Assembly: GCA_014529385.2 (NCBI GenBank)
Contig: CM043968.1
Coordinates: forward strand, 10,241,648-10,305,647
Length of the DNA: 64,000 nt
Direction: 5' to 3'
Source: Adiantum capillus-veneris
Lineage: Eukaryota; Streptophyta; Polypodiopsida; Polypodiales; Pteridaceae
The notes beneath the pieces were generated by a model. The model made no database searches, was not told the DNA's origin, and saw nothing but the letters and a program-made list of their open reading frames with translations. Position 1 is the stretch's first letter, and each line of letters opens with the position of its first letter. The position numbers were made by a program, and so were the translations under genes. Shown piece by piece: positions 33,678-45,599 of the stretch.

Positions 33678-35694
33678 ACCACTTTGACCTCTTTTCCCCC
33701 ACTTTTTGGCCCGGATTTAAAAATACACTAAAAATTTCAAATTTTCAAAAAAATTCAAATTTCAAGTTTTCCCTCCTTAAAAGGTCCCCAAACCTATTTC
33801 ATGGTCAAAAAAGTATTTTTGACCTTCAAAAGTTAAAAACGTACACTAAAAAATCCAAAAAATTGATTTTTTTAAAAAACAAATCAAAACATCATTTTCA
33901 CCCTCCAAAGTCTTTCCAAACCTATTCTATAGCTAAAAAGTGTTTTTCTCTCTCTACAAACCTTTTTCCAAGCTCTCCATTGGTGCAACAACCACATGCA
34001 CCCCCTATAGTCCATCATTATCTCTCTGCTAGCTTTCTCCCACCTCCATTGTAGCAGCAAGCAAGCTCCTCCTCCATCTCTTCCCCTTACCCACCACATA
34101 GTTTCACACCAAGCTAGCTCCTCTCCCTTCTCTCATCTCCATTACAACATGAAACAAGATTCTACTCCTTCTACTTTCATTCACTCACACTACATAGAAA
34201 CCTCTACTCCCGAAGGTGGCAAAAGTATGAGCTCACATGAGTTGCATACCACAACAATAGGAGGTGTGAATATCGCGTGGGCATTGCAAGGGTTCATCTC
34301 CAACATAAAGATAGAATGGTAAGAAAACTACCCTTGTAGCTTACATTCAAAGCTTAACATCATCTCCATCTTTAAGTTTATCATGCTAGAGAGAATTAAC
34401 CTCTTTATGGATTTCAGTGTTTAGGCTTCACACCTCATAACACTGGGTGATGCTATTTTGTTGATGACTTTGGTGCGCCATCTATAGTTGTGTAGCATGT
34501 GATTTGAGTCTCACAATGTAAGTAAGTTGTGTTATCTATGGAGAGTCGTCAAAGATTTTTCCTGTAATTTATTCTTCGTATAATTGTCATTAGATAATTG
34601 GAATGATATCATTTTGTACTTTATAACTTTGTGCTCACATAATCTTTTGTTTACTTACAGATTCAACTTGTTTTAAGAGGACATGAGAAAGCAACCATGT
34701 GCAGAGATGGAAATCACTCTATTTTTGTTCCTTGAGGAACCTTTCACTACCATGTTAAAAGATTTTGATAAGAATAGTAGGTGTTTTTTAGAATCTTGAA
34801 CCAATAGGGACTCTCTAGGAGCTCTCATAGAAGCCATCCATATAGTACTACTATCTTCCCTAGTGTCATAGACACACAAATACTCAAGTGTATATGAACT
34901 CTAGATGAGGAAGACAAATACTTGTAAGATAAGCCTAACAGCAACAACATTGTCTCCATTTGTAATTATTTTTCATGAGGCTAGATTCCTCTATAAATGC
35001 AATATAAATATGTTTTTTTGTTAAATGGTGTCGCATTGAGTGAGAGTATTTAATTTAGATTACTGAAGTTTCATACAGATCTGAAAAATATTGTTTACTT
35101 TTATGGATATTTTGATTTGCCTGTACGATGATTCAAGTCGCAAGTCTTAATCACTCCACCTTGAAGAAATTCAAGCAATATTTTGATTTCAGTTTAATCA
35201 TTAATGGTTATTCTTATTAAAGTGGATCATAAACTTTGTCACGATGTCCTCATTTGGGGATGTTGAATATATATCATTAGCAATGTTTCACAAGAACACT
35301 AGGTGGACACAAGGAAGTAAAAATTGGCTCCTTGTTTGGTCGATTTCTAGTGTTTAATGTTTAGTGCACAAGATTTGTGAGGCCGTTGACATGGGGAGTT
35401 CACTAAAGTATATGTAACATAGCACATGTGTTCAACAGAAGGGATTTTATATTCTTGTAAAGTTGCAGAAACATGTGTAGATAAGGCCTATAAGGGGTAC
35501 TTTTAATCCATTCTAGTGAACGCACGTGATATAGGAAAATTTTACATAGTGAATGCTCCGGACCTTTGAACACAAAGAAAGGGGAGGGACCTCTAATTAC
35601 ATCTGAGTGAAAAGAAGTGGAATTTGTACTGTCATGTTGCATAAAGATTTTCTTTCACTTAATCTAAAAAAAAATTGGTATCCTGGGGTGCATA

Positions 35695-36505
35695 CAAGGC
35701 CATATAGTGCAAAAAAAGGGGTGGCCACAAGCGCGCGTAGTAAGCCATCCAAAACTGCTGGATGGGCCATATGTGGGCCCTTGTGGCCACCCTTTTTTTG
35801 CATAATTAGGCTATTGCTGCACTCCAGAACCCTGGAAAAGATGAGATGAACCTAAAATTGAACTTTTCAAGCACATTATGCCTTCCTTCAACTCAACTTA
35901 CCAGTTCCCTGCACCAAAAGGGCAAATCACATTGGACAGTATAAAAATCTAGTCTCATGCTGCATAAACATCTGGTTTCATCAAATATTAACATTCTTGC
36001 TATTATAAGGGGCAGACAAGGCCATATAATGCAAAAAAAAGGGTGGCCACAAGGGCGCGCAGGTGAGCCATCCAAAAATGTTGGATGGGTCATCTACGCG
36101 CCCTTGTGGCCACCCTTTTTTTTTGCATAATTAGGCTATTGTTGCACTCCAGGACCTTGGAAAAGGTGAGATGAATGCAAAATTTAACTTTTCAAGCACA
36201 TTATGCCTTCCTTCAACTCAACTTACTAGTTCCCTGCACCAAAAGGCCAAATCACATTGGACAATATAAAAATCTAGTCTCATGCTACATAAACATCTGG
36301 TTTCATCAGCTATTAACATTTTTGCTATCCTAAGGGGCAAACAAAGCTAGAAAATGTAAAAAAAAAGGTTGGCCACAAGGGCGCGCAGATGAGCCATCCA
36401 AAACTGCTGGATGGGCCATCTTCGCGCCCTTGTGGCCACCCTTTTTTTTGCATTTTCTAGCTTTGTTTTCCCCTTAGGATGGCAAAAATGTTAATATTTG
36501 ATTTA
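35695..36505. repeat. Three tandem imperfect palindromes, period 322-326 bp
   Basis: GTGGCCACAAG marks the left arm at about 35721, 36043 and 36369 (TTGGCCACAAG in the last). Each is followed within about 80 bases by the inverted arm CTTGTGGCCACCCTTTTTTT. Inside each, GCCATCCAAAA and GGATGGGCCAT form a second inverted pair. In the third unit pairing extends much further, from about 36317 (CATTTTTGCTATCC) to about 36497 (GGATGGCAAAAATG), giving a near-perfect stem of about 90 bp per arm. Spacers between units are direct repeats (ACTTTTCAAGCACATTATGC and so on). No ORF. It could be a tandemly amplified foldback element or a source of double-stranded RNA. Confidence 0.88.
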
Positions 36506-38299
36506 AATTTAACTCTTCATGGCCAAAACCACTTAACTTAAAACACATGGATAAACCGAAAAGCCAAATCACTATGGAGACAGTAGACACAACTCTTCAT
36601 CATTTTGTCATTGCAAAGTCATCTGAAATGATGTGAGCCTCTACAACTTCCTGAATAGCCTCCCACGCTATTGCTTGCATTTTATACTGATTTCCATAGC
36701 TTTGAAGCACCTCCTTCACCATGTGAGCATATTTTTGATGCATGGCCATGATTCAAATGTTACGTTTTTTTTTTTTTTTTTAAGTGTTGAACTTTTCGGT
36801 TGTTTTCAACAGCTTCTAGATTTCAATCGGCTCCGAATCTGTCTGGGCTTGTCTCACATGAATTTGTTCATCTCATTGCATTCTTCGACCATCATGTGAT
36901 GAGAAAAAATCATATCTTGCTCGCATTCTCCAGAAATCAACGTGCAAGTTGACAATTTATTTAAAAATGATGTAAAACATACATTTTTTACTTTTTTCTT
37001 AACCTACGGGCTCCAACGAGCATTAAAACCATGGAATCTGAAAATACTCAAAGAACCATTGTTTTTTATTGTGTTAAGGACTGTATTTCCTACATACAAA
37101 ACTTTCCCAAAATCTCGCCCTAACACCTTCAAAAGTGGCTTCCAAGGAGTGTACTCGGTCAAAATTTGAAACTGAAGAAAAACAATCAGAATGAACTCCT
37201 AGACTGTGTATAAACTTTAGAATAACCAAAATTTCCTTCAAAAAAGAGTTATGCTAAAAAATTGAAAATAGCCCCCCATTGGACTCCCCACAACGATAGA
37301 AGTCAAAGGGTTCAAGGAGAGGTATGGTGTCACAAGTGCATGGTGGGAATCTCATCGAGGTTTATTCCGTCAAGATCTCTTGTACTTTATCATGTCTTCT
37401 CATGTACAATCTTACCAAAAAAAAAAGACACTTTAAATGACTACAAATCTTATTTAACTTATCAAACAATCTAAAATATGGTAGACCAAGAGTGCTCTTA
37501 CACATCAACAAACAAAAAAGTCCAAACTTCTTCTCATTAACTTTGATTAACATACATTCGTGAATAACTTCCAAGGGGTAGTGCAGTCATAGTTCTTACA
37601 TCCATTCCATGACATGGTATGCTCATGGGGTGACCTATCATATAAAAATATCTCTGGTGGGGGTGCCCTCATGTTAGGAAAGGGTGTGCTGCTGATGAAA
37701 AGTTGTTGTATTGTCCTACTAGGGATCTCTCCATGTTAGCATAGTGATTTTTGGTGTAGTGGGAGCCACATTGCTTGAGGAGAGCTTTGTGCCACCGTAA
37801 AAGCTTCATGTTATGCTAGTTCCTTGAGCCATTCTTGCATTAGGATGAGATTACCCACGTCTAATAAGGATGGATTTGAAGCACCTACCTGCAAGATGTA
37901 ACAAAGAAGGCTGTTTTAGAGGAAAAGTGGTGACACTTGACCTCTCTAACCTGCACCCACTGTTTCTTGTAATGCCACTGTTTTGAGCTGAAGAGCTTGA
38001 CATTCGTGCATCCCCGAATGCAAAGAAGCACCTGCACCCATACACAACCAATTGCAATAGCCTAACAAGCCTACTTATCCCCTCCCAAGATATTGAAGAA
38101 CCATACACATTCGTCTCACCGACAGTATGACGATCTTGGGATGACCTCTGCTCACCCTCACGTGCGGCCTTCGGTGCAAACACTGCGGACAAGCAATATG
38201 TACACTTTTGTTGTGCGGAGTACATGGTGGTGGAGGGATACGATTTGTGATGTCCGTGAGCACCATGGCAGTTGTTGCGTGAGGAAGCAAATAATGAAA
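36506..38299. other. AT-rich stretch, no gene seen
   Basis: Only short ORFs with stops in all frames. A T run lies at 36765-36781. I see no LTR, primer site or protein motif. Confidence 0.4.
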
Positions 38300-38530
38300 A
38301 GAAAGAGGGGGGAGGGAGAAAGAGGAAGATGGGAGGAGAGAAGGGGGCAGAGGGGGAGAGGGAGAGAGAGGGGAGGAGGAGGAGAGAAGGGGGTAGGGAG
38401 GGAGAGGAGAGGAACATGGGAGGAGAGAAGGGGGCAGAGGGGGGAGAGGGAGAGAGAGGGGAGGAAGAGGAGAGAAGGGGGTAGGGAGGGAGAGGAGAGG
38501 AAGAGAGGAGGAAGGAGGAGGAGAGAACAA
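38300..38530. repeat. All-purine G/A minisatellite, 87-bp unit
   Basis: The plus strand is almost only G and A for about 230 bases. GGGAGGAGAGAAGGGGGCAG occurs at about 38331 and again at 38418, so the unit is about 87 bp, present twice plus a partial. Many GGG and GGGG runs could support G-quadruplex or triplex structure. Arg/Glu/Gly ORFs across it are not genes. Confidence 0.9.
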
Positions 38531-38925
38531 AGGTTTTTTTTTTGGGGGGGATTTTTTTTTTGAAAAAGTGGACTTTTAGTGTTTGTAGGTTTAAAAGAAT
38601 GTCAAAAATTGATTTTTTGATGTGTATATATGTTGGGAGGGAATTTTAAGTCAAAAATAAGTAAAAGTAACTTTTTTGAAAAAAAGTCAAATTTTGGCTC
38701 TTAGTGACCCACGTTTTTGCTGATGTGGCCACACCCCTTTACTCCCTTCACTTTCCAAAAGCTAGAGAGAGAAAGTGACCTCCTAGGTCCACATCCTACA
38801 TGTGTCTAAAAAAAGGCTAGAAAAGTCTACTCAAAACTAGCTTCTTGAATGCCCTTGTCCCCTTAACCCTACACAACATTAGCCTTAATCCCTAAAAATT
38901 AAGATTCCTTACAAGGCCCATGCAA

Positions 38926-39542
38926 GGTTCATATTTCTCCTAATGATTTTCTGGGTGGTGAGACAGTGGTCAGCAGGCAAAGCGTTGTATTCTTGGAGTT
39001 TCCTTGACCCCGCGGCTTATGATGTGTCTTCCTCTACCTGCTCTTTTATCTCTTGCTCTTGGCCCATGGTTTCCACTTCTTGTTCCTCTGCAACTACTTC
39101 CTCGCCCTTCTCTCGTGGCCGCAGACTACTGAATTCTTTCCATCTTTTTTAGTTTCCATGCACTAGTCATGTCAACTACGCCCTCGGATTGACATTTTTA
39201 TGTTGGTTTGAGTTCTCGCTTTGCTACATCGTCTGATCGCGACGATCTACCAACACATGATTATGTAGAGAGGCTTTTGTGCGATCCCAAGACAGCCTCC
39301 AGTGTCCAAATGACTTCATCTCCAACCTACTATTTCCACCTTATTCACTACAAAGATGATACACGAAGCCATTCCCCAAAATTTGCATCATTTCATATCT
39401 ATTGATCACACAAGGTTGTAGCATGAGCACCTCATCTATGTAGCTGCCACTATAGCCCCTTTTAGTGCTTTTTTTTCAATTGGGCTATATTAGAGAGCTT
39501 CCTAGCAGAAGTGGACTACACACACCATTGTGCCTATCCACA
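38926..39542. other. Stretch before gypsy element G2, no gene seen
   Basis: No credible ORF. The words CATGCACTAG and CGGATTGACATT near 39155-39200 recall 617-655 at the end of the E1 LTR, so a diverged LTR fragment may be present, but the match is short. Confidence 0.3.
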
Positions 39543-40290
39543 CGTCGGAAAGTGTGCAGTTTAGCTGGGAAGGTGCGAAACCCCTAGCTATGAGAGTTCG
39601 TGAGTGAATCACAAACACGCACCAAGATGATGCTACCCAAATCCTTGAGCTTTTGTGACCAAAAAATCACAAACCCTCTCCCTAATTCACTTTGTATTCA
39701 CTCAAAAACTAAGAGAATTCGTGAAAGGGAAATCACAAACCCTCTTCCTAGAATTGCATGTAGTAGTCGCCCACTTGTAGAGTGAGTTCGTGATGAAAGA
39801 ATCACAAACTCACAAACGAAATTGATGAAAGAGAACTTTGAAAACCACCTTATGTTCAGCCATGAAAGCTCAACTCACATATATATACAAAAGACATTGA
39901 AAACTCCAACCTCTTTGATGGAAACTTGCGGCCTCGCCTCTAATTGCACCAGATATAACTTCAATTCGTTGATTGGAAAACACGAGCTTCCTTCTTTAGA
40001 ACACCCATATTCTAATTTTGCAAAGATTTAAGACCCTCCATAATCAGCCCCACACATGAAATTGAAGGAAGGAAACCCTAATTCACACCCTCACAATCCC
40101 AGATACAAGTAGTAAGAGAGGCAGCATAGCTCTACACACTCATAGAGAAAGCATGAAGTGAAAAATATGAGAAGGGGGGCCATTTTCTGGTCTTTTTGCA
40201 TGTTTTTACATAAATCCCACGGCATTCTTGATGATGTATCAAATTTTGGCCCTTTCACACCATTTATGACCAGTTTTGGGCATTTTTGAC
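39543..40290 (-). mobile_element. 3' LTR of gypsy element G2, U3 start deleted
   Basis: It matches 43880-44609 in the same orientation, with repeated words such as TCACAAACCCTCT and GTTCGTGA, over about 730 bp. At 40290 the match stops abruptly and RT coding begins (40291). The junction is therefore a deletion that removed the rest of pol and the start of this LTR. The same coding word continues normally in the relative at 50130, which supports the deletion. Confidence 0.75.
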
Positions 40291-41187
40291 CCTTGCGACA
40301 CCCCCTCGAATCTAAAGATTCATCCTTTTCTTTTTTGCGCATCCTTTTATAGGCACATCATCAAGGAAATGCATGGTTATCTGAGGAATAAAGTCACGCA
40401 AGACCTTATTCATTCCATTCATCATATGTGCAACCAAGTTGGTTGCTCCCTGAGATAAGGTACACATCCTTACCAAGCCCAAAGGTGTTCTCATGGTCGT
40501 CAAGTCCCTACTTTCCATATCTAGTTGGAACTGATCATACCCTGAGTAAAGATCACCCATTGAATATATTGCCCTTCCTGCAAATGCCTCTACAAACTCA
40601 TCCACTATTGGTCATGTACCCACATTTATGATTGTGACTTTGTTCACTGGTTGTATATCCTGTATGAAGCATAAAGCTCCATTCCTTTTAGGCACTGTGA
40701 ACCACCTGTTTGAATATGGAGCACAAGAAGGCTCCAAAATTCCCATCCTAATCTTTTCATTCAACAAATCTATAAGCTTTGGTAAGTGAGCCTTTGGCAC
40801 TGGAATAGGTTGCAGATTCCAAGGTACATGAGGTATCGTGAAGATTACCATAGGTGCAACTACACTTGGATCCACACACCGAATTTCATGTGGTTCAAAT
40901 GCAAAAGCTCTACCATGTATGGATAGCATTTCTTCAAAACCTTTCTTTTCAACTTTTAACTTCTTCAAGGATTCTTTTGTAAACCTATGTCCAATCCTTT
41001 TTGGATCTCGAAGACTAGGTTGCAGAGAGGCTTGTTCCAATTTTTCCTTGCAATATGTAGGTAAAGGTAGTGCCACTGGTTTCACCTTCTTTGCCACTGT
41101 CTTGTACTTGGTTTCCACTATCGCTTCATGATCACTTGTAGCATTGACACACGACTCTTTTTGAAAAGCTTCAATTTCATTGTACAT
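40291..41187 (-). pseudogene. G2 reverse transcriptase, truncated
   Basis: One minus-strand frame from 41187 to 40312 is interrupted by one TGA near 40612 (after INVGT), a C-to-T step from Arg. It contains the pre-RT word VPWNLQPIPVPKAHLPKLID, then GILEPSCAPYSNRWFTVPKR, VNKVTIINVGT, MGDLYSGYDQFQLD with a catalytic Asp, RTPLGL and MHFLDDVPIKG with the FLDD motif. Coding ends in deletion at about 40290, so the thumb, RNase H and integrase are gone. A diverged copy lies at 49624-51010. Confidence 0.88.
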
Positions 41188-41280
41188 CTCTAAAGAGCAT
41201 ACTTTGACAAATTCACTTCCATCCTACTTACTTGATTTTAGTATAGTCCTAATTGCATCCATGGCATCAACAAAGGAACC

Positions 41281-42122
41281 TTATTCAAACACACCTATAA
41301 TGCACTCATTATTCTCTAGCAAACCACTTTGCTTCAAATCCTTCTGTACACTATTTACATTATGTCGAGCACCTCTTTTCAAGTCTTCAAGCTTCTTGAA
41401 ACATAATGATCCATCTTGTGTCAAAGCTAGAAAACCTGTAGAAAAAGCTTCATTCCTATCTAAATCAGGCGAGAAACTTTTTCTTTTTGTACCACCGCAA
41501 TCCCGCTTTACAATGGTACGTGGCAAAAACCCTTTGTTTCCGTGTTATTCTTGAACTCCTTATTTGATTTTGGAAGAGGATGTTCTCTAAGAGTTTCACG
41601 GTTTCTTTCATGATTTACACACACTGTCAAAAATTGCACAGCACGCTTTCCATCCTTACTCTTTATCCTTGCATAGGCAGACCCATCATCCAAAACCTTT
41701 GTTTCCATCCACACTGCAATGATATAAGGTTGTCCAAGGATAAGAGGATAGGGAGGCATCTCTTGTACAAAAAAGTTTTCTTCATCTTTAACATCCCCTA
41801 CGGTCACCTTTACATTTGGGCAAGCAACATAAAGGTCTCCAGCTGAGTTGTTTGCAGCTCTAATCATCCAGCCATGGTCTGCATCCATTGGCCACTTGCA
41901 TTTATTGTAGAGATTCTTGGACATGAGATTTATTTCTGATCCATGGTCTATTAGCGCAACAAAAGGCTCTTCAAGATTGCCCACTTTGACCAGTGTTTCT
42001 GTTGTGGCTCTTGCCCAGTGACTCCTTGCATACTGGCTTCTAGGAGTGACTTTAATTTCCTCTTCATCATCCACAAACCGTACCTGCTTTGCTCTTCCTG
42101 AAGATTGGTGACATGCTGCCAC
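41281..42122 (-). pseudogene. G2 aspartic protease and linker
   Basis: The ORF 41508-42122 has the retropepsin active site in FVALIDHGSEINLMSKNLY (D59-H60-G61-S62), with the flap-side YPLILGQPYI about 65 residues later and a C-terminal basic linker. The D-H-G-S form, with His in place of Ser/Thr, is unusual. A second ORF (41281-41526) in another frame continues toward RT (RTIVKRDCGGTKRKSFSPDL). The role would be polyprotein processing. Confidence 0.8.
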
Positions 42123-42123
42123 A

Positions 42124-43807
42124 TTCTCTTCTTCCTCTTTGTCTTCTATTTGTTACTCCTTGTGCTCTCAATGTTTCTCCTTCAGCTTGTTGCTGGATAG
42201 AATTAGTAAGCGTCTGCCTTTTCCTCTTGATTATATCAATTATCTCTTCATGAAACTCGCGCTTAGCAATGCCAAGGACCTCTCCGAAAGTAAACTCTAC
42301 TTTGCTATTTAATATTCTCTCCTCCAAGACCTTCTTAAGATCTGTAGCAATCTCAATATCCGATTGTTGCTTGTAGGATGGGCCCTTTGGCTTACTTTTG
42401 GCTGGCTCCTTCTTCTTTCCTTTTGTAGCTTCTTCCATAGGCACTTCGAGAGGAGGCGCCTCTTGTGATGGGGTTTCTCGAGGAGGAATTGTATCATTTC
42501 TTCCTCCACTTCTAGTAGCTCTTTTGGAAGGCCCTTCATCACCGTTTTCACATCTACGCTTCTCCTCTACAATAGCCTCATTGTTTTGACACTTTGTAAT
42601 GTAGGCGTGCACAGATAAAGAATCTAATGGATTGTTCCAACATGTTTCAAGGCGTATGCAGTCACCTACTTCATGTAGCACTTCTTTTGTAAGTTTTCCT
42701 TTCTCGGCTAACTCCATTACAGACGGCCAAAGCTCTCCAACACAACTATTTTCATCAGCCTTCAATCCAAAAATAGCAGCTTGAACCATAGAGATTGCAT
42801 GACTAGTAGCCATGTCCTCAACTAGCTTCTTCATTCCACCCTTTCCAAAGTTTGTCCCTCTTCAAAGCGTCTTTAAAACTGTAACAATCCCTTCTAACAT
42901 GATCTGTGTTGTCGCACCATATGGATCTATGTACAAATGCATCCTTGCTTTGAGGTGCTTGTTTTGAAGTTTGCCCCGATGGTTGTCCCTTCTCTTCAAT
43001 CCTTGCTAGCTTTATCTTTAGTTATTTCATGCCTTTGACAAGCTCATCTAGCATGGACTCCTCAGTCTTTTGGTTCACACTAATAGGCTTTGTTGGAGTC
43101 TCAGTAGGGCTAGAGGTAAGAGAAGAACCATTCACCACCATTTTGTCTCTACGACGTTGCCTCTTACCAAGCAAGGAAACAACATCTTCAACGTCCTTCC
43201 AATTGGTCTTCAAACCCTATTCGGTATCCATATCTTCAAGGAGAATTTCTAGCTTTTCCTGGAGATCTTTACCTACAGCTTGAAGGAAAAGCTCTGTCTT
43301 TTCTGCTTCCAAAGTAGCCCTCTCGGTTCCTGTCAGTTGAGCGTACCGTCGCTCAAATTCCCTGAGTAGCTTTGTGGCAGATAAACCCTCTTTTGTCTTG
43401 GAAACCCACTCCAAAAATGTTCTCTTTGTCACCCTTTCTGAGTCCTCCATGAAGTACTCTTCCTTCAACGCTGCCTTGAATGCTTCCCAATTTTCCCCAT
43501 GATTCCCCCTTATCTCCCTCACATGGGCTCGGATTTCAGGGACTACAACAAGCTCAAAGCTTTCCATCATCTCAGCCTCTGGAACCCTATTCAACTCCAT
43601 CTCCTTTACATACTCGCGAAGGTACTTTGAAACATCTTTTCCCTCAAATTGATCTACTTTGTTAACCACTGACTGAAGTGCCTTTGTAGTAGACACTTCC
43701 CTTCTTTGAGCAGCTTGTTGTTGTTGCATGTAGAACGCAAAAGCTTGAAACATTTGCATGGTGTTTGGGTCAAGGCGTATGCCAGGTTACTCTTGTTGTT
43801 CTGCCAT
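42124..43807 (-). pseudogene. G2 gag with altered zinc knuckle
   Basis: The start ATG at 43807 gives MAEQQE and then an in-frame TAA (Gln codon plus C-to-T). Capsid-like coding continues in 43759-43217 with NWEAFKAALKEEYF, KRTFLEWVSKTKEGLSA, LLREFERRYAQL and ELFLQAVGKDLQEKLEILL. After a TAG at 43217 it reaches NWKDVEDVVSLLGKRQRRRD. The knuckle at 42884-42924 reads SIWCDNTDHVRRDC: CX2CX4HX4C with the first Cys changed to Ser. The frame 42834-42067 carries CIRLETCWNNPL and a Lys/Glu-rich linker leading to the protease. Frame changes near 43000 and 42120 break it. Confidence 0.8.
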
Positions 43808-43853
43808 ATTTCAAATTTCTTATGATGACTCAAACAACTCACATCCCAGCTGT

Positions 43854-43871
43854 TTCACGTCGGGTTCACCA
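43854..43871 (-). other. Primer site of G2, probably tRNA-Trp
   Basis: Read on the minus strand, TGGTGAACCCGACGTGAA is the complement of a 3' end TTCACGTCGGGTTCACCA. This fits what I recall of plant nuclear tRNA-Trp(CCA). It lies eight bases from the LTR end (43880) and 47 bases before the gag ATG at 43807. That it is a primer site is well supported; the tRNA identity should be checked. Confidence 0.75.
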
Positions 43872-43879
43872 AAAAAGCA

Positions 43880-44609
43880 TGTCGAAAAGTGTGCGGTTTA
43901 GATGGGAAGGTGCGAAACCCATATCGGTGAGAGTTCGTGAGTGAATCACAAACACCCACCAAGATGATGCTACCCAAATCCTTGAGCGTTTGTGACCAAA
44001 AAATCACAAACCCTCTCCCTTATTCACTTTGTAGCGTTCGTGAAAGAGAAATCACAAACCCTCTTCCTAGAATTGCATGTAGTAGTCGCCCACTTGTAGA
44101 GTGAGTTCGTGATGAAAGAATCACAAACTCACAAACAAAATTGATGAAAAAGAACTTTGAAAACCACCTTATGTTTAGACATAAAAGCTCAACTCACATA
44201 TATATACAAAAGACATTGAAAACTCCAACCTCTTTCATGGAAACTTGCGGCCTCGCCTCTAATTGCACAGATATAACTTCAATTCGTTGATTGGAAAACA
44301 CGAGCTTCCTTCTTCAAAACACCCATATTCTGATTTTGCAGAGATTTAAGACCCTCCATAATCAGCCCCACACATGAAATTGAAGGAAGGAAACCCTAAT
44401 TCACACCCTCACAATCCTAGATACAAGTAGTAAGAGAGGCAGGACAGCTCTACACACTCATAGAGAAAGCTTGAAGTGAAAAACATGAGAAGGGGGGCCA
44501 TTTTCTGGTCTTTTTGCAGGTTTTTACAGAAATCCCACGGAATTCTTGATGATGTATCAAATTTTGGCCCTTTCACACCATTTATGACCAGTTGTGGGCA
44601 TTTTTGACC
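43880..44609 (-). mobile_element. 5' LTR of G2 (part shared with the 3' LTR)
   Basis: It starts TGTCGAAAAG in plus reading, so ends CGACA on the minus strand next to the primer site. It matches 39543-40290. Beyond 44609 the sequence has no counterpart in the truncated 3' copy, so the true LTR is longer. Its outer end was not located. Confidence 0.72.
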
Positions 44610-45599
44610 TATTTTTTAACCCAAAAATCCCGTTTTTGGTGCGAAAAATGCCAAACGAAGCCAAATAAATCCCAAAATTCGTGGGATCACTTCTCTCATG
44701 TTAAAAATCATGTGTATGCATCAGATATCCATTTTGGATCATTTCCCAAAGCATTTGTAATGGCTACGCACGTGAACGGCCAAAAATGACCTTGTTGAGC
44801 ATAAAAAAGCCAAACGACTTGGAAAAAATCCCTAAATTTGTGGAGTGATCCTTTTTGGCTTAATTTTCATTCCAAACCTCATTTTTTCACTTGTCATGGC
44901 CTCTCAACACATTTAGGATGGTGTGCATGCTAGTTATTATTTTCGGCAATTTTTGCGCGCTTTGAACTTTCTAGGCGAGGTATGTACACTGCCATGTTGC
45001 AAACCTCTTAGGAACATTCCAAAACCACTATATGCATATTTTAGATTCACCCAAAACTAACGGCACCGCATCTAGGGCTCTAAATCCCCAGTAAGGTATG
45101 TTCACACAAGGCAGCCGTTAACACGCATATTTATAATGTGTACATTGTGGCATCCGGTCCCATGCATCCAAAACCATTCATAATGGTTCATACACATCAT
45201 TTTTAGACTATATACGTGCCACAACATGACAACGTGGCAACACCCTAGAGTCAGGGAACTACCTGACCATCATGATTGGACATACAATGACCAAACTACA
45301 TGGATTAGTACTTGAGGCAATACTCAATTAATATAAAGAGGGGGAGGCTCTTAGAGCCCCTAGCTAGCAGGTTTCAGATGGTCTTTCTCCACTATACATC
45401 ATATCTTCGTTCTGCATGGTCTCATCAATGCGACAAGAGTGCAAAAAAGGAGCTCGCATTGCTACTTTGTGTACTTCAACAAAGCCTTAGACATAGTCCC
45501 TTGCGAGTGCAAATTTTGATACCTTTCAAGTTTGGGGTTCTATAAGGACAAGGGTCCGTGTATAGGAGCTACATTGCTCATTATGCTCCTACCAATGTT
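44610..45599. other. Probable remainder of G2 5' LTR and unclassified DNA
   Basis: No credible ORF. The left part repeats the style of the LTR (CAAAAATGACC, GCCAAACGA) and is probably LTR U3. From about 45300 it leads into the plus-strand gypsy relic. No LTR end with a target duplication could be identified. Confidence 0.35.

Larger units (their letters stand above)
33497..38925. mobile_element. Candidate long-TIR DNA element (weak)
   Basis: The left edge has GGGATTAAGGTTAAT (about 33511) and the right edge, on the other strand, has GGGATTAAGGCTAAT (near 38885-38905). For several hundred bases inward both sides keep a similar order of words on opposite strands: GGGGACAAGG, CCCTCC next to TTTTGACC-like words, and AAAAAATTGATTTTT. 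No transposase ORF is visible between them, and no target duplication was found. It may be a large non-autonomous element that also contains the palindromes and purine minisatellite, or two unrelated inverted copies of a repeat. Confidence 0.3.

Noticed and set aside
35440-35480. Second copy of the hAT-like MITE (AGGGATTTTATATTCTTG)
   Set aside because: Only about 15 bases resemble the MITE end; no opposite end or duplication was found.
38075-38563. 150-codon ORFs rich in Pro/Ser or Arg/Glu/Gly
   Set aside because: They come from the purine minisatellite and exist on both strands in several frames.
40291-40305. TGTCGCAAG after GGGGG taken as polypurine tract and LTR start of G2
   Set aside because: The same bases are RT coding in the relative at 50130 (RGCRKFV), so this is a deletion junction and not an LTR start.
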